A stretch of 26,856 bases of DNA, taken from the NCBI GenBank assembly GCA_964228885.1, contig CAXRCG010000273.1:1-26856 (forward strand), in the 5' to 3' direction. The notes beneath the pieces were generated by a model, which was given only the letters and a program-made list of their open reading frames with translations, had not been told where the DNA came from and made no database searches. Below, in pieces: positions 7,168-16,350 of this stretch; the first letter of the stretch is position 1, and every line of letters starts with the position of its first letter. A program made the position numbers and the translations under genes. The DNA comes from UBA4582 sp964228885. GTDB taxonomy: Bacteria > Pseudomonadota > Gammaproteobacteria > Pseudomonadales > Azotimanducaceae.

Positions 7168-8028
7168 ATGTCTATGCCAAAGGATATCGGTATCGTCGAT
7201 ACCATGATTGGTTTTCCCGCCGACGATTTTGCGATGTACGATTTTATTCGCAAACAATTGAAAGATCCTTCTACAAAGTTTGAATTCCCGGTGGAATACA
7301 TGTTCAAGCAAGTGCCGAAGGAGCTTTACGGCAGTTCAAAGGACCCGGTCGCCCTTACCTTAAATGAAATGGATAAACATGGCGTTGAAATCGGTCTCAT
7401 TGGCGTAGGCGGAGAAGTGTCGCGCAAGGCCTTAACCGAGCACCCGGATAGGTTTGTCGGTCAGGGCAGCGTTGACCCCAATACCGGTATGGAAGGTATT
7501 CGCGAAATGGTACGCCAGTATGAAGCGTTTGGTGTCAGTTCTTTTGGAGCCTTTAATGCGGGGTTTAATCCTCAGGTGGGCATTGATGACGCCAAGATGT
7601 ACCCGATCTATGCCAAGTGTGTTGAGCTAGACGTACCGATCTTCTCCTGTGTCGGGGTTCCGGGACCGCGGTTTCCAATGTGGCCGCAAAAGGTCGAATT
7701 AATCGATCAGGTGATGTATGACTTTCCAGAATTAGTGTTCGTCACCCGACACGGGTGCGAACCTTGGGAGGACCTTGCGATCAAGTTGATGTTGAAGTGG
7801 CCTAATCTTTATTACTCAACCACCGCGTTTGCGCCGAAGTTTTATCCAAAGTCCATCATCGATTACGCGAACTCAAGGGGAAGCAACAAGATTATCTATG
7901 GTGGCTATTTCCCGATGGGATTGTCACTGGATCGCATTATGGATGATATGCAAGGCTTGGCCCTTAAAGATGATGTTTGGCCAAAATTTCTGCGAGACAA
8001 TGCGAGACAGGTGCTCAAGTTAACCTAA
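7168..8028 (+). CDS. Amidohydrolase family protein lacking the usual N-terminal metal-binding histidines
   Basis: A 286-residue protein of the amidohydrolase_2 type. The fold is suggested by VDPNTGMEGIREMVRQYEAFGVSSFG without long gaps, then MYPIYAKCVELDVPIFSCVGVPGP, LVFVTRHGCEPWEDLAIKLM and a terminal helix ending DNARQVLKL. The expected N-terminal DxHxH motif is replaced by VDTMIGFP, and the usual C-terminal GTDYP-type motif reads YGGYFPMG. His near VTRHG remains. It may bind metal differently, or be a non-catalytic partner of the preceding hydrolase. AGGAG lies 6 nt before the ATG, and the gene sits 18 bp after the first amidohydrolase and 14 bp before a small gene. The family call is good; catalytic activity is doubtful. 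Confidence 0.82.
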   Translation: MSMPKDIGIVDTMIGFPADDFAMYDFIRKQLKDPSTKFEFPVEYMFKQVPKELYGSSKDPVALTLNEMDKHGVEIGLIGVGGEVSRKALTEHPDRFVGQGSVDPNTGMEGIREMVRQYEAFGVSSFGAFNAGFNPQVGIDDAKMYPIYAKCVELDVPIFSCVGVPGPRFPMWPQKVELIDQVMYDFPELVFVTRHGCEPWEDLAIKLMLKWPNLYYSTTAFAPKFYPKSIIDYANSRGSNKIIYGGYFPMGLSLDRIMDDMQGLALKDDVWPKFLRDNARQVLKLT

Positions 8029-8042
8029 TTGAGGAGGAGCGA

Positions 8043-8234
8043 ATGGCGTTGGAGCCTGATCACGTTAAGCTGGGTAGAATTAATCGCAGCGCATTATTGA
8101 ACCATTCCGATACGCTGGAACGGTTTACTTTGCTTTTTCAGCTGAAGGTCAGCAGTCTGCGTCAGTTATTGAGTTTGCCGGGTTCATACCTCATCGGTGG
8201 CATAACAATCATAAGTTGGATGAGGATCGCATGA
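8043..8234 (+). CDS. Small protein of unknown function, coupled to the DUF5916 gene
   Basis: A 63-residue protein starting MALEPDHVKLGRINRSALL and ending in a hydrophobic stretch YLIGGITIISWMRIA. I do not recognise a family. Evidence that it is real: a strong Shine-Dalgarno run GAGGAGGAG just upstream of the ATG, placement 14 bp after the preceding gene, and a stop codon overlapping the next start as ATGA (8231-8234). The frame also extends back to 7977 inside the previous gene, but only the ATG at 8043 has a ribosome-binding site. Basic and amphipathic with no cysteines. It may be membrane-associated or simply help translate the downstream gene. Confidence 0.6.
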   Translation: MALEPDHVKLGRINRSALLNHSDTLERFTLLFQLKVSSLRQLLSLPGSYLIGGITIISWMRIA

Positions 8235-10567
8235 TTTCAACCTCCCCACGACATTTCTTTACCGCCTTATTACTTATACTGTTTCTCTTGCCATCACTGC
8301 CCGTTGATGCCGAGGAGATCAAAATTGACGGGGTTTTGGATGAAGCGCTTTGGTCTAGTGCCCGAGAGTGGACGAAATATTTTGAATCTATACCTTTTTC
8401 TTTAGCAGAACCCAAGCACGCTCAGAAGGTTCTGATTCTTGAAGACGAAAAAGGCATGTATTTTGGTTTCATTAATGAGCAACCCCGAGAGACCATCCGA
8501 GCAAACCAACATCAAAGAGACAATGAAAGGGCCAATGCCGATCGGGCCGGCGTATCTATAGATTTTGATGGCGATGGCCTCACTGCATACGGCTTTTCAG
8601 TTTCTGCCGGCGGGTCTATCAGCGACAGCATCTACAGAAACGAGAATCAAGGCAACACTGACTGGGATGCAGACTGGGATTCGGCCACGCACATCGAGGG
8701 TGATGCGTGGTTTCTTGAGATGTTCATTCCTTGGAGCATCGCTCCCATGAAAGTCCAAAAAGGAGACATCAGAAAAGTTAAGCTCGCATTCTGGCGAATG
8801 GTCATCTCTGAGGGCAGGGTCAACACCTCGATCAAGGGTAATCCTAGACAAGAAAAATTCATGTCGCTCTTTAACGACTATGAATTCAAGAATTACAGCG
8901 TTTCAAAGTTAGATTTTTTCCCGTTTATTAATTTCACAGAAGATCGCGTCGTTGACTCAATGGACACCAAAGTGGGCATGGAAGTCTTCTGGAAAATCGA
9001 TTCTGGCAAACAACTGAACGTCGCAATTAATCCCGACTTCGGTCAAGTAGAAAGCGATGAGCTGGTGGTCAACTTCTCGTCAAGTGAGACATTTTATTCC
9101 GACAAGCGGCCCTTCTTTTCAGAGAATCACTCCCTTTTTGATGTCAAGAATGACGATATATTTTATATCATTAATACTCGAAGGATCGGGGCTGCTCCTG
9201 ATTACAACTGCCCTACTTATGCTGGCGAACTCGAAAAGCTCTGCGAGGCTAGCGCGGTTGGGGTAACCGATATCGATTATGCGATGCGCTACACCCAGCA
9301 AGCCGAATCTCTTGATTTTGGGCTATTGACGGCATCTGAGGCGGATGCTCCTTACAGCGAAGGTAAGGATTTCTATGCTCTCAGACTCAACAAGAATTCG
9401 GAAAAGTTTTCCCTAGGATATTTGGGCACCTTCACAGAGAGACCAGTGATTAATAGAGAGGCAACTGTTCACGCATTAGATCTCACCTATCGGCCGACAG
9501 ATCAATTGAGGCTTAGCACTGTACTGATGGGTTCTAATATCGAACAGGAGTCGCGCAGCAGCGGCGCAACAGATAACACCTCTGGCCAGGCTTTCAACAT
9601 CGATGTCACAGCTTCGCCGAAAAAAAACCGATGGCACAATCTGAGTATGTTTTATTTTGACGATCAAGTAGACATCAACGACATGGGCTATCAAATGATT
9701 AACAATTGGTCCTTTATCAGCAATCAAAACGGATTCAAGTTCACCGAGTTCAACCCAGACTCATTCCTTCTTTCAAGCGAGCTCGGAGTCGCTTTTGGCA
9801 TTGAGACGAATGGAAAGTTCGAGACGGCAAGTCGTTCTGTTCAACTCGATTACAAGTCGAATTTCAAAAACACCTCGGGGTTAACGATTGAGAACTTCTA
9901 TCGTGATGCCAGCAAAGATTTCTGGATCACCCGGAATGACCTAACCGCGCCCTTCATTAATAAGCCTGCTAACTATGGCACTAAAATCCAGTTTTTCGGC
10001 CCTTCCTCAAACCGATTTAGCTATGGCTTAACGTTCGCTCGGGAGAAAGGCTCAGCGTGGTTCTCTGCCTTGGGTTTTTCAACAACCTATACTGCAATGG
10101 CCAATTTTACGCCTAGGGATAACCTCAAATTCTCATTAACATATCAGCACAACGATGAAGAACATTGGCTCAATTGGATTGAGAACAATCTATTAGGCAC
10201 CTATACAAAAAAACAAAGAACGACCGTTGCCTCGATGAATTGGTTTGGTGGTGACAAGCACGAATTGCGGATCAAAGCACAAATGGTCGCCTTTACGGCC
10301 AGAAATCCCAGTGCTTTTCTCGGGGATGGCGGCGGCGCTCTGAATTCTGTTGATATTGATCTACCACCCTTTAGCTTGAGTGATTTGGCGTTTCAAATCA
10401 GGTATCGCTATGAAATTCTACCTCTCGCCTACCTCTACGTAGTGTATTCAAAAGGTGGAAGAATCGTCGAGACTGACGAAGAAGATCGTTTGAGCAAGCT
10501 CTATCAACGCCCCTGGAATGATCCACAGGCCGACAATTTCACCGTCAAACTTAGGTACCGCTTTTAA
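8231..10567 (+). CDS. DUF5916 family outer-membrane protein with N-terminal CBM9-like domain
   Basis: A 778-residue exported protein. A signal peptide (MISTSPRHFFTALLLILFLL, cleavage probably after VDA) precedes a CBM9-like beta domain beginning IKIDGVLDEALWSSAREW. DUF5916 hallmarks follow: DRAGVSIDFDGDG, AFWRM, NPDFGQVESDELVVNFSSSE and YSDKRPFFSEN. The remainder alternates short amphipathic strands and ends in LRYRF, the terminal Phe expected of outer-membrane beta-barrels. Function of the family is unknown; it is common in marine bacteria near TonB systems and hydrolases. I chose the ATG at 8231, which has GAGG 5 nt upstream and overlaps the small protein's stop, over the in-frame TTG at 8216. 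No convincing terminator follows. Confidence 0.88.
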   Translation: MISTSPRHFFTALLLILFLLPSLPVDAEEIKIDGVLDEALWSSAREWTKYFESIPFSLAEPKHAQKVLILEDEKGMYFGFINEQPRETIRANQHQRDNERANADRAGVSIDFDGDGLTAYGFSVSAGGSISDSIYRNENQGNTDWDADWDSATHIEGDAWFLEMFIPWSIAPMKVQKGDIRKVKLAFWRMVISEGRVNTSIKGNPRQEKFMSLFNDYEFKNYSVSKLDFFPFINFTEDRVVDSMDTKVGMEVFWKIDSGKQLNVAINPDFGQVESDELVVNFSSSETFYSDKRPFFSENHSLFDVKNDDIFYIINTRRIGAAPDYNCPTYAGELEKLCEASAVGVTDIDYAMRYTQQAESLDFGLLTASEADAPYSEGKDFYALRLNKNSEKFSLGYLGTFTERPVINREATVHALDLTYRPTDQLRLSTVLMGSNIEQESRSSGATDNTSGQAFNIDVTASPKKNRWHNLSMFYFDDQVDINDMGYQMINNWSFISNQNGFKFTEFNPDSFLLSSELGVAFGIETNGKFETASRSVQLDYKSNFKNTSGLTIENFYRDASKDFWITRNDLTAPFINKPANYGTKIQFFGPSSNRFSYGLTFAREKGSAWFSALGFSTTYTAMANFTPRDNLKFSLTYQHNDEEHWLNWIENNLLGTYTKKQRTTVASMNWFGGDKHELRIKAQMVAFTARNPSAFLGDGGGALNSVDIDLPPFSLSDLAFQIRYRYEILPLAYLYVVYSKGGRIVETDEEDRLSKLYQRPWNDPQADNFTVKLRYRF

Positions 10568-10736
10568 CCGCCCTCGGTCTGAGAAGACCAGCATGGTCAT
10601 TAGCTACCCGCAGAAGGGCAGAGCATATAAAACAGCCCTTCAGGCAGATTTTTCAATATGATAGCCTTTGAGCGATAAAAGAGTAGACACGTGAATCCCC
10701 GCGTTGGTCTTGAAGCGCAGACTCAGGAGACAGAAT

Positions 10737-11930
10737 ATGGATTTATCGTACGGAATTGAATACACAGCATTTCGAGACGAAGTAAAGCGCTTTATTTCGG
10801 AAAACAAAGACAAGCAACCCAAGGCCGGCGCCGAACCCGGCAACCCCGAGTTGCTCGCCTGGCAAGCGTTACTAATAGCAAACGGATTCCATTCGAGAAC
10901 GATCCCAAAAGCCTACGGCGGATATGGTGCTGAGCCAGACATCATTATACCTCGGATTATCGCCGAGGAATTCAGTAAAGCTCAAATAAATGGCGGCTTT
11001 AACGGACAGGGTATCAGCATGCTCACGCCGGTTCTGTTAGAGATGGGAACTGAAGAGCAAAAGCAACAATTCATTAAACCTACCATTCATGGAGAGATGG
11101 TCTGGTGCCAAGGATACTCTGAACCTGGTGCGGGCAGTGATCTGGCCAGTCTAACAACCAAAGCGGAACTTGACGGTGACGAATGGGTAATCAACGGTCA
11201 AAAAATATGGACGAGTACGGCGCATCTCGCAGACTGGATATTTTGCCTTGTTAGAACTGAACCGGAGGCCCCCAAACATCAGGGAATTTCTTTCTTACTA
11301 TTCGATATGAGCACGCCTGGAATCGAAATTAGACCTTTGGTAGACATGACCGGCAAGGCTAACTTCAACGAAGTCTTCTTCACCGATGTCCGTGTGCCAA
11401 AGAATCAAATCGTCGGTCATCGAGGTCAAGGTTGGCTCGTCGCTAACGCGATTCTTGGTCACGAACGAGGTTCGCTGGCGCCACCTGATGCGGCCCAGTC
11501 AAGACTTGACGGCGTAACGCGCCTAATGAATACGGAAACCATTGGCGGTGAAAGAGTCATCGACAACCCAGTTTACAGAGACAGGCTGCTTAAGCTTCAG
11601 GGCAGTGTTTTGGCTCAGAAAGCAAACGACATGCGGCTGCTGTCTGCCCGAATCAATCAAGACCAAAGCGCAAAGCTGGCGGGCATGATTGTTAAACTAA
11701 CAGGGACTGAGTTGAGGCATGAAATTGAGGGCCTGGCGATTGACGTAATGGGTGAAATTGGGCTCGCCTACGGGGACAACCCCTACCTTCGTGGTAACGG
11801 CTCCTGGCAATATCAATACATGTACTATCTTGGTTTGATTATCGGTGGTGGTACGTCCCAAATTCAGAAAAATATTATTAGCGAACGCGGCCTCGGCATG
11901 CCGAAAGAACCAAAAATTGAAGCCAAATAG
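10737..11930 (+). CDS. Acyl-CoA dehydrogenase (longer subunit of a tandem pair)
   Basis: A 397-residue flavoprotein of the acyl-CoA dehydrogenase family, which forms the alpha,beta double bond of acyl-CoA esters with FAD. Visible hallmarks: WCQGYSEPGAGSDLASLTT and VINGQKIWTSTAHLADWIFC in the middle domain, then NFNEVFFTDVRVP and a C-terminal IIGGGTSQIQKNIISERGLG. The Glu found before GTxxIQ in medium-chain enzymes is Gly here, so the catalytic base must lie elsewhere or be supplied differently. AGGAG lies 7 nt before the ATG at 10737; the in-frame upstream TTG at 10704 has none. Eleven bases separate it from a shorter acyl-CoA dehydrogenase. Such unequal pairs often form alpha2beta2 enzymes acting on bulky CoA thioesters, for example steroid side chains. 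Confidence 0.93.
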   Translation: MDLSYGIEYTAFRDEVKRFISENKDKQPKAGAEPGNPELLAWQALLIANGFHSRTIPKAYGGYGAEPDIIIPRIIAEEFSKAQINGGFNGQGISMLTPVLLEMGTEEQKQQFIKPTIHGEMVWCQGYSEPGAGSDLASLTTKAELDGDEWVINGQKIWTSTAHLADWIFCLVRTEPEAPKHQGISFLLFDMSTPGIEIRPLVDMTGKANFNEVFFTDVRVPKNQIVGHRGQGWLVANAILGHERGSLAPPDAAQSRLDGVTRLMNTETIGGERVIDNPVYRDRLLKLQGSVLAQKANDMRLLSARINQDQSAKLAGMIVKLTGTELRHEIEGLAIDVMGEIGLAYGDNPYLRGNGSWQYQYMYYLGLIIGGGTSQIQKNIISERGLGMPKEPKIEAK

Positions 11931-11941
11931 GAGAGCAAAAG

Positions 11942-13006
11942 ATGCAATTTGGATTATCTCAAGAACAAACTCTCCTGCAGGATAGCGTAAATAAATATCT
12001 GAATGATCAGGTGGCGCTTGATAAAGTTCGACTCATGGCCTCAGGAGACTTGAATGACGCAGAAATCTGGCAAGGTCTGAGCGAATTAGGTCTACCTGGA
12101 TTGATGATCCCAGAAGACCATGGTGGTGTTGGCTTGGGCGCACTAGACGCTGTGGTTGTCTCCGAATGTTTGGGCTACCACGTGACCCCGTCCCCGTTTA
12201 TATCTTCTGCGGCAATGGCGCCCGTACCGTTAATTGCTGGCAACAGAGACGATATGCTCGCTGGCATCGCTAGTGGAGAGATGAGAATTGGTATCGCCTT
12301 CGGGGAGGCGATAGGTGCCAGAACTGGTGCGGGAGTGATAGATAAACACGCAACACTATCAGGAAAATGTCTTTTTGTGCTGGATAGTGATGCCGATCAC
12401 TACCTCATTGCCACAGCCGATAAAAAGATTTTTCTCATCAGTGCGAGTGCTCGCGGCTTAAAACGCAGCGCTTTGCGAACGATTGATATCACTCGGTCGA
12501 CCTGTGAGCTAGTGTTAGACAACGTTGCTGCGGATTTAGTCAGTGAAGACCCGCATATCTATGAAAGAACCCTTGATATGGGACGAGTAATGCAAGCCGC
12601 TGATACGCTTGGAGCAGCGCAATGCATGCTTGACCAAGCGGTTGTTTACGCTGGGCAGCGAGAGCAATTTAACCGAGTCATTGCATCTTTTCAGGCAGTA
12701 AAACATATGTGCGCTGAAATGTTGGCAAACCTTGAGCCATGCAGAGCACTGGTATGGTATGCAGGCCATGCGATGGACGATATTCCTGACGAAGCAAGAA
12801 TGCTTGCTTGTCATGCGAAAGCGCATTTATCCGAAGTCGGTCGTGAAGTAGCAAAGACTTCAACGGAAGTTCATGGAGGCATGGGGTTTACCGATCTTGT
12901 GGGTCTCCACTATTGGTTTAAGCGAATTGGTGCTAACCGACAATTGTTAGGCAGTCCAGAGTTGGTGCGAGAAGAGGCTGCTCATATTCAGAAACTGGCT
13001 GGGTAA
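11942..13006 (+). CDS. Acyl-CoA dehydrogenase (shorter partner subunit)
   Basis: A 354-residue member of the acyl-CoA dehydrogenase family with the normal order of domains: an N-terminal helical part (LSQEQTLLQDSVNKYL, LGLPGLMIPEDHGGVGLG), a reduced middle domain, and a C-terminal helical domain with REQFNRVIASFQAVKHMCAEM and VHGGMGFTDLVGLHYWFKR. It lacks the longer partner's SEPGAGSD-type middle-domain motif, as is usual for the short subunit of heteromeric FadE pairs. AGGAG precedes the start, 11 bp after the partner's stop. The pair probably acts on one substrate as a mixed oligomer. That it acts on steroid-like or other bulky substrates is inference; no ring-degradation genes are nearby. 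Confidence 0.92.
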   Translation: MQFGLSQEQTLLQDSVNKYLNDQVALDKVRLMASGDLNDAEIWQGLSELGLPGLMIPEDHGGVGLGALDAVVVSECLGYHVTPSPFISSAAMAPVPLIAGNRDDMLAGIASGEMRIGIAFGEAIGARTGAGVIDKHATLSGKCLFVLDSDADHYLIATADKKIFLISASARGLKRSALRTIDITRSTCELVLDNVAADLVSEDPHIYERTLDMGRVMQAADTLGAAQCMLDQAVVYAGQREQFNRVIASFQAVKHMCAEMLANLEPCRALVWYAGHAMDDIPDEARMLACHAKAHLSEVGREVAKTSTEVHGGMGFTDLVGLHYWFKRIGANRQLLGSPELVREEAAHIQKLAG

Positions 13007-13405
13007 GCGAACGATCAGTCGTGACAGAAGCCTTTAGGGCCACATTGTATCCGTGATAACAGATGAGAGAGCGATACCAACCGCCGAACCGTAGTGTCCG
13101 CAAATGAACCCTACCAATAGGTCGGTTAAACCCGCAGAGAGTCTCTCTATGCATTCCTCGGTGTATCTGAAGGTCTTATTCTAAATTTCTGCTGCGCAGG
13201 GTACAGATGTCTAACTGCCTCGTATCCGTATTTCTTTGCAGAGCGAGCAAGGAGACGAGCACTTCCATTTCTCAAGAGTCTTGATTCGTTTATGATGGAA
13301 TTTTTCTAAAAAAACCACTGCTCGCGCCTGCTTTTTGTGGTCAAAATTTAATTACTGCGCGCCTTTTACTAACAGTCAGAGAGAAGAGACGCTGAGGAAG
13401 AAACG
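13007..13405. other. Non-coding gap, 399 bp
   Basis: Separates the acyl-CoA dehydrogenase pair from the DUF3604 gene. No convincing gene, repeat or RNA was seen. An A/T-rich stretch near 13290-13360 is the most likely promoter region for the DUF3604 gene, without clear -35 or -10 boxes. Confidence 0.5.
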
Positions 13406-15289
13406 ATGTGCAACTTCACAGGAACGTTTAGGATCATGAGCCTATTTCTTTTGTTGAACGGCTGTTCAGACCCTGACAAGGTGCCACTGTCGCATATCTC
13501 AACGCCCCCTGCTGTCCCTGTATCCTCAGTGGAAGTGGAGCGTTTTCCACAAGGAACCGCCTTGTTTGGTGATTTACATGTACATACGAGCTGGTCCTCC
13601 GATGCCTACGCTGGGGAGAATCGCCTAGGTCCGAATACCGCATACCGGTTTGCGAAAGGTGACAAAGTTGAACTGCAAAATGGCATCGAAGCTCAGTTAC
13701 CCGCGCCTCTCGATTTCGTGGCGTTGACCGATCATGCAGAGAATTTCGAAGTTAGTCTCGCTTGCACCATGTTACCAAACTCACCTGAGTTTGCGCTGCA
13801 GCGGTGCCGCGACATGCGTTCAGGAGCGCTTGATATCGCAGCTATGTTGAAGCAGGCTTTCGCCACAGCCGGTGAGCGACCGCAGCCACATTCATATGAC
13901 ATTTGCGGCGATGACGAACAATGTCAGGCCAATGCGCAGGATACCTGGCAGCGCGTGCAGGCTGTCGCTAATGCACATGACGAGCCTGGCCGATTTACCG
14001 CCTTGATCGGCTATGAGTTCTCGTCACTTCTTCCGGAAATGGGCATGCTACACCGTAATGTCATTTTTCGTGGGTCGGACGTCATCCCCCATGCCATTTC
14101 ATCGATCGATGTGCGCAACCAGAGAGAATTCTTTGATCAGCTCGATGCGGCCTGCGCCCCGCCTTGCGAAGTGCTTACTATTCCCCACAACACCAACTAT
14201 TCGTGGGGGCTCACCTTTTCTCGCACTGACGAAGACGGCGCTGCCTACAGCAATGAAGACCTCGCGCGACGCGCTCGCATTGAACGTTTGTTTGAAGTGA
14301 CCCAGCAGAAGGGTAATTCTGAATGTCAGATCAGTGTGGGTGCGTCTGATGAAGACTGCAATTTTGGTAATATGTTTCCACCTTGTGAAGAAGCAGGTGA
14401 TCGACGCTGCGCCAGTAAAAGCTCGTTTTTACGCAATGTACTGCTAGATGGGATCGCGCTCGGCACCGAGCGACCAATTAATCCATACAAACTCGGCGTC
14501 ATAGGCTCCACTGACACACACACTTCTGACCCCGGTAATACTAAGAGTGGTATACCCGTTCGTTTCAAGCCAGCTGAGGGTACCGGTTTTGCAGTCGACC
14601 GGATTATGGCAATGGATCACCCGGTAGCAGGACCTCTGCGTCGTTTCTTGCCAGGTGGACTTGCAGGCGTGTGGGCAAAGGCCAATACACGTGCGGACAT
14701 TTTTGATGCGCTACAACGTCGCGAAACTTTTGGTACCAGCGGGTCGCGCATGCTTATTCGTTTTTTTGGCGGTAATTTGCCAATGAATGTCGGCCAGCAG
14801 GACGACCCGATAGCGCTTGCTTATGAGCATGGCGTACCTATGGGGTCTGACCTTGACCCTACCCATGCACCGCGCTTCTGGGTGTGGGCGAGCCAGGATC
14901 CAAACGGCCCACCACTTGACCGTATACAGATAGTCAAGGGATGGGTTGAGGGTGGTGAACAGCGCCAGCGCGTTTGGGACGTTGTCTGTTCCAGTGGTCG
15001 GACACCGGACAAACAAACGGGCAAGTGCGCTAAGACTACTGCAGACGTGGATCTCTCAAGTTGTGAGCGCACCGGCAAACAAGGTGCCCCTGAACTGGAG
15101 ATCACCTTCTCCGATCCTGACTACTCAACCGAGCAACCGGCGTTCTATTATGTGCGTGTATTGGAAAACCCAGTATGTCGCTGGACTACGTTACTCGCCA
15201 ACAGTAGTGGCAGTGATCTGCCGGAGGATGTATCTGCGACGGTGCAGGAACGGGGATGGTCATCACCAATCTGGTCGGCATCTCGATGA
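13406..15289 (+). CDS. DUF3604 family lipoprotein, PHP-like metal-dependent hydrolase candidate
   Basis: A 627-residue protein. The N-terminus has a short hydrophobic stretch and a lipobox LLNGC with Cys20, so it is probably a lipoprotein facing the periplasm or outer membrane. It matches the DUF3604 pattern: FGDLHVHTSWSSDAY (His58, His60), DFVALTDHAENFE (Asp109, His110), LIGYEFSS, LTIPHNTNYSWG and GVIGSTDTHTSDPGN. These clustered His and Asp residues resemble PHP-type phosphoesterase metal sites, but the biochemical role of the family is not established. The later part contains several cysteine pairs, consistent with disulfides outside the cytoplasm. The ATG at 13406 has GAGGAAG upstream; an internal ATG at 13436 would leave too short a signal. 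It ends 187 bp before a convergent gene. Confidence 0.88.
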   Translation: MCNFTGTFRIMSLFLLLNGCSDPDKVPLSHISTPPAVPVSSVEVERFPQGTALFGDLHVHTSWSSDAYAGENRLGPNTAYRFAKGDKVELQNGIEAQLPAPLDFVALTDHAENFEVSLACTMLPNSPEFALQRCRDMRSGALDIAAMLKQAFATAGERPQPHSYDICGDDEQCQANAQDTWQRVQAVANAHDEPGRFTALIGYEFSSLLPEMGMLHRNVIFRGSDVIPHAISSIDVRNQREFFDQLDAACAPPCEVLTIPHNTNYSWGLTFSRTDEDGAAYSNEDLARRARIERLFEVTQQKGNSECQISVGASDEDCNFGNMFPPCEEAGDRRCASKSSFLRNVLLDGIALGTERPINPYKLGVIGSTDTHTSDPGNTKSGIPVRFKPAEGTGFAVDRIMAMDHPVAGPLRRFLPGGLAGVWAKANTRADIFDALQRRETFGTSGSRMLIRFFGGNLPMNVGQQDDPIALAYEHGVPMGSDLDPTHAPRFWVWASQDPNGPPLDRIQIVKGWVEGGEQRQRVWDVVCSSGRTPDKQTGKCAKTTADVDLSSCERTGKQGAPELEITFSDPDYSTEQPAFYYVRVLENPVCRWTTLLANSSGSDLPEDVSATVQERGWSSPIWSASR

Positions 15290-15476
15290 GTTATCGCCCT
15301 AACAGTTGGTCACATTGATCCTGTCAATACGTTCCAAGACCCTCAGCGACCTTTCCATTGCGACCGGCAGATAGTAATCGAATGACTCAAGGCTTCTAGT
15401 ACCCTAACTGCTTTGTTAGTTTAATCTGCATTATCGTGCTATCAGGCTACAGCTCACCTTCGACGAAGCCCTACAA

Positions 15477-16295
15477 CTAAACAGCATCGCCACCCAGCAC
15501 CGCAGGTGTTTCGCAGTATGTGGTTAGTATGTAGCGTTGATGGACTTCAACCCTGTCGGTCAGCACCTCAGCAATTTCAGGAATCCCCGCGTTCATCGAG
15601 AAATACTTCAACATGCCCTGATTCTGCTTGGTCACCGGCATAATTTCTGCTGGCGGGACCAGGAAGCACATGCTCATAGTCGCCCAGTAGATGTCAGCGG
15701 CGGAAACCGTGTCGCCCACTAGGTAGGGCGAGCCTGCCTTTTCCTGGTCTTCCAGACGTCGGGCAATCAAGTCGAGAATGTCAGCCATTTTCCTAGGTGC
15801 CGAAGTGCTAGCGTCATCGCTATAGCCATACTTGCGCCCGAGCGGGCTATCCCCGAGGATCCTCATATTCCAGACGAAACCGTCTTCTCCAAGGACGATG
15901 GCGCACAACCCGTACATGGTGACCCGGTTGTCAAAGTCTTCAGGAATCAGCTTGGGGCTGTCTGCTGATCCAATGCGCTCCGCCAGCGCAAGCTGCTCCG
16001 TCCAGACATTTCGGGGTCGCTCATCGTTGTGAAACATCGTTGGCAAACTGGTCTGACTGGTGAGCTCAAAAAGCCGTGCCTGGCGGTCCTTTCCAGTGGT
16101 CTTATCAACGCCCATCATCGGATGCAGCGCGCGGATGAGCGGCACGCCTTTCGCGTAACAGATGTTTTTTAGGGCCTCAGAATACATGGCAGGCATGCCA
16201 GGAATAAACGTCACCCTGGTCCCGGTCGTCATTGCCGCCGCTTCATCAAGCGAGATGAATTCCGGCGTTGTACTGGTACTATTTGATTCGGTCAT
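15477..16295 (-). CDS. Glutathione S-transferase family protein
   Basis: A 272-residue protein. Its N-terminal ~100 residues contain a thioredoxin-like pattern (VTFIPGMPAMYSEALKNICYAKGVPL, with TSQTSLPTMFHNDE at the glutathione gamma-glutamyl contact region), and its C-terminal half is helical, with the GST_C motif LVGDTVSAADIYWATMS. The N-terminal active Ser, Tyr or Cys typical of classic GSTs is not obvious. Likely cytoplasmic conjugation or reductase function with glutathione; substrate unknown. AGAAGGT sits upstream of the ATG. It is 55 bp downstream of the YghU-like gene on the same strand and probably cotranscribed with it. Family call reasonably secure, subclass not determined. Confidence 0.82.
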   Translation of the reverse strand: MTESNSTSTTPEFISLDEAAAMTTGTRVTFIPGMPAMYSEALKNICYAKGVPLIRALHPMMGVDKTTGKDRQARLFELTSQTSLPTMFHNDERPRNVWTEQLALAERIGSADSPKLIPEDFDNRVTMYGLCAIVLGEDGFVWNMRILGDSPLGRKYGYSDDASTSAPRKMADILDLIARRLEDQEKAGSPYLVGDTVSAADIYWATMSMCFLVPPAEIMPVTKQNQGMLKYFSMNAGIPEIAEVLTDRVEVHQRYILTTYCETPAVLGGDAV

Positions 16296-16350
16296 GATCT
16301 ATACCTTCTGACATGAGAGATGTTTTGGTTCGCTTGTCTAACGCTCGCGC

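Noticed and set aside
8216..8218. TTG start for the DUF5916 protein
   Set aside because: It adds MDEDR before a clean signal peptide; ATG at 8231 has a suitable GAGG and the ATGA overlap.
10576..10589. GGTCT-GAGA-AGACC hairpin after the DUF5916 gene
   Set aside because: Only 5 bp and no following T-run, so not supported as a terminator.
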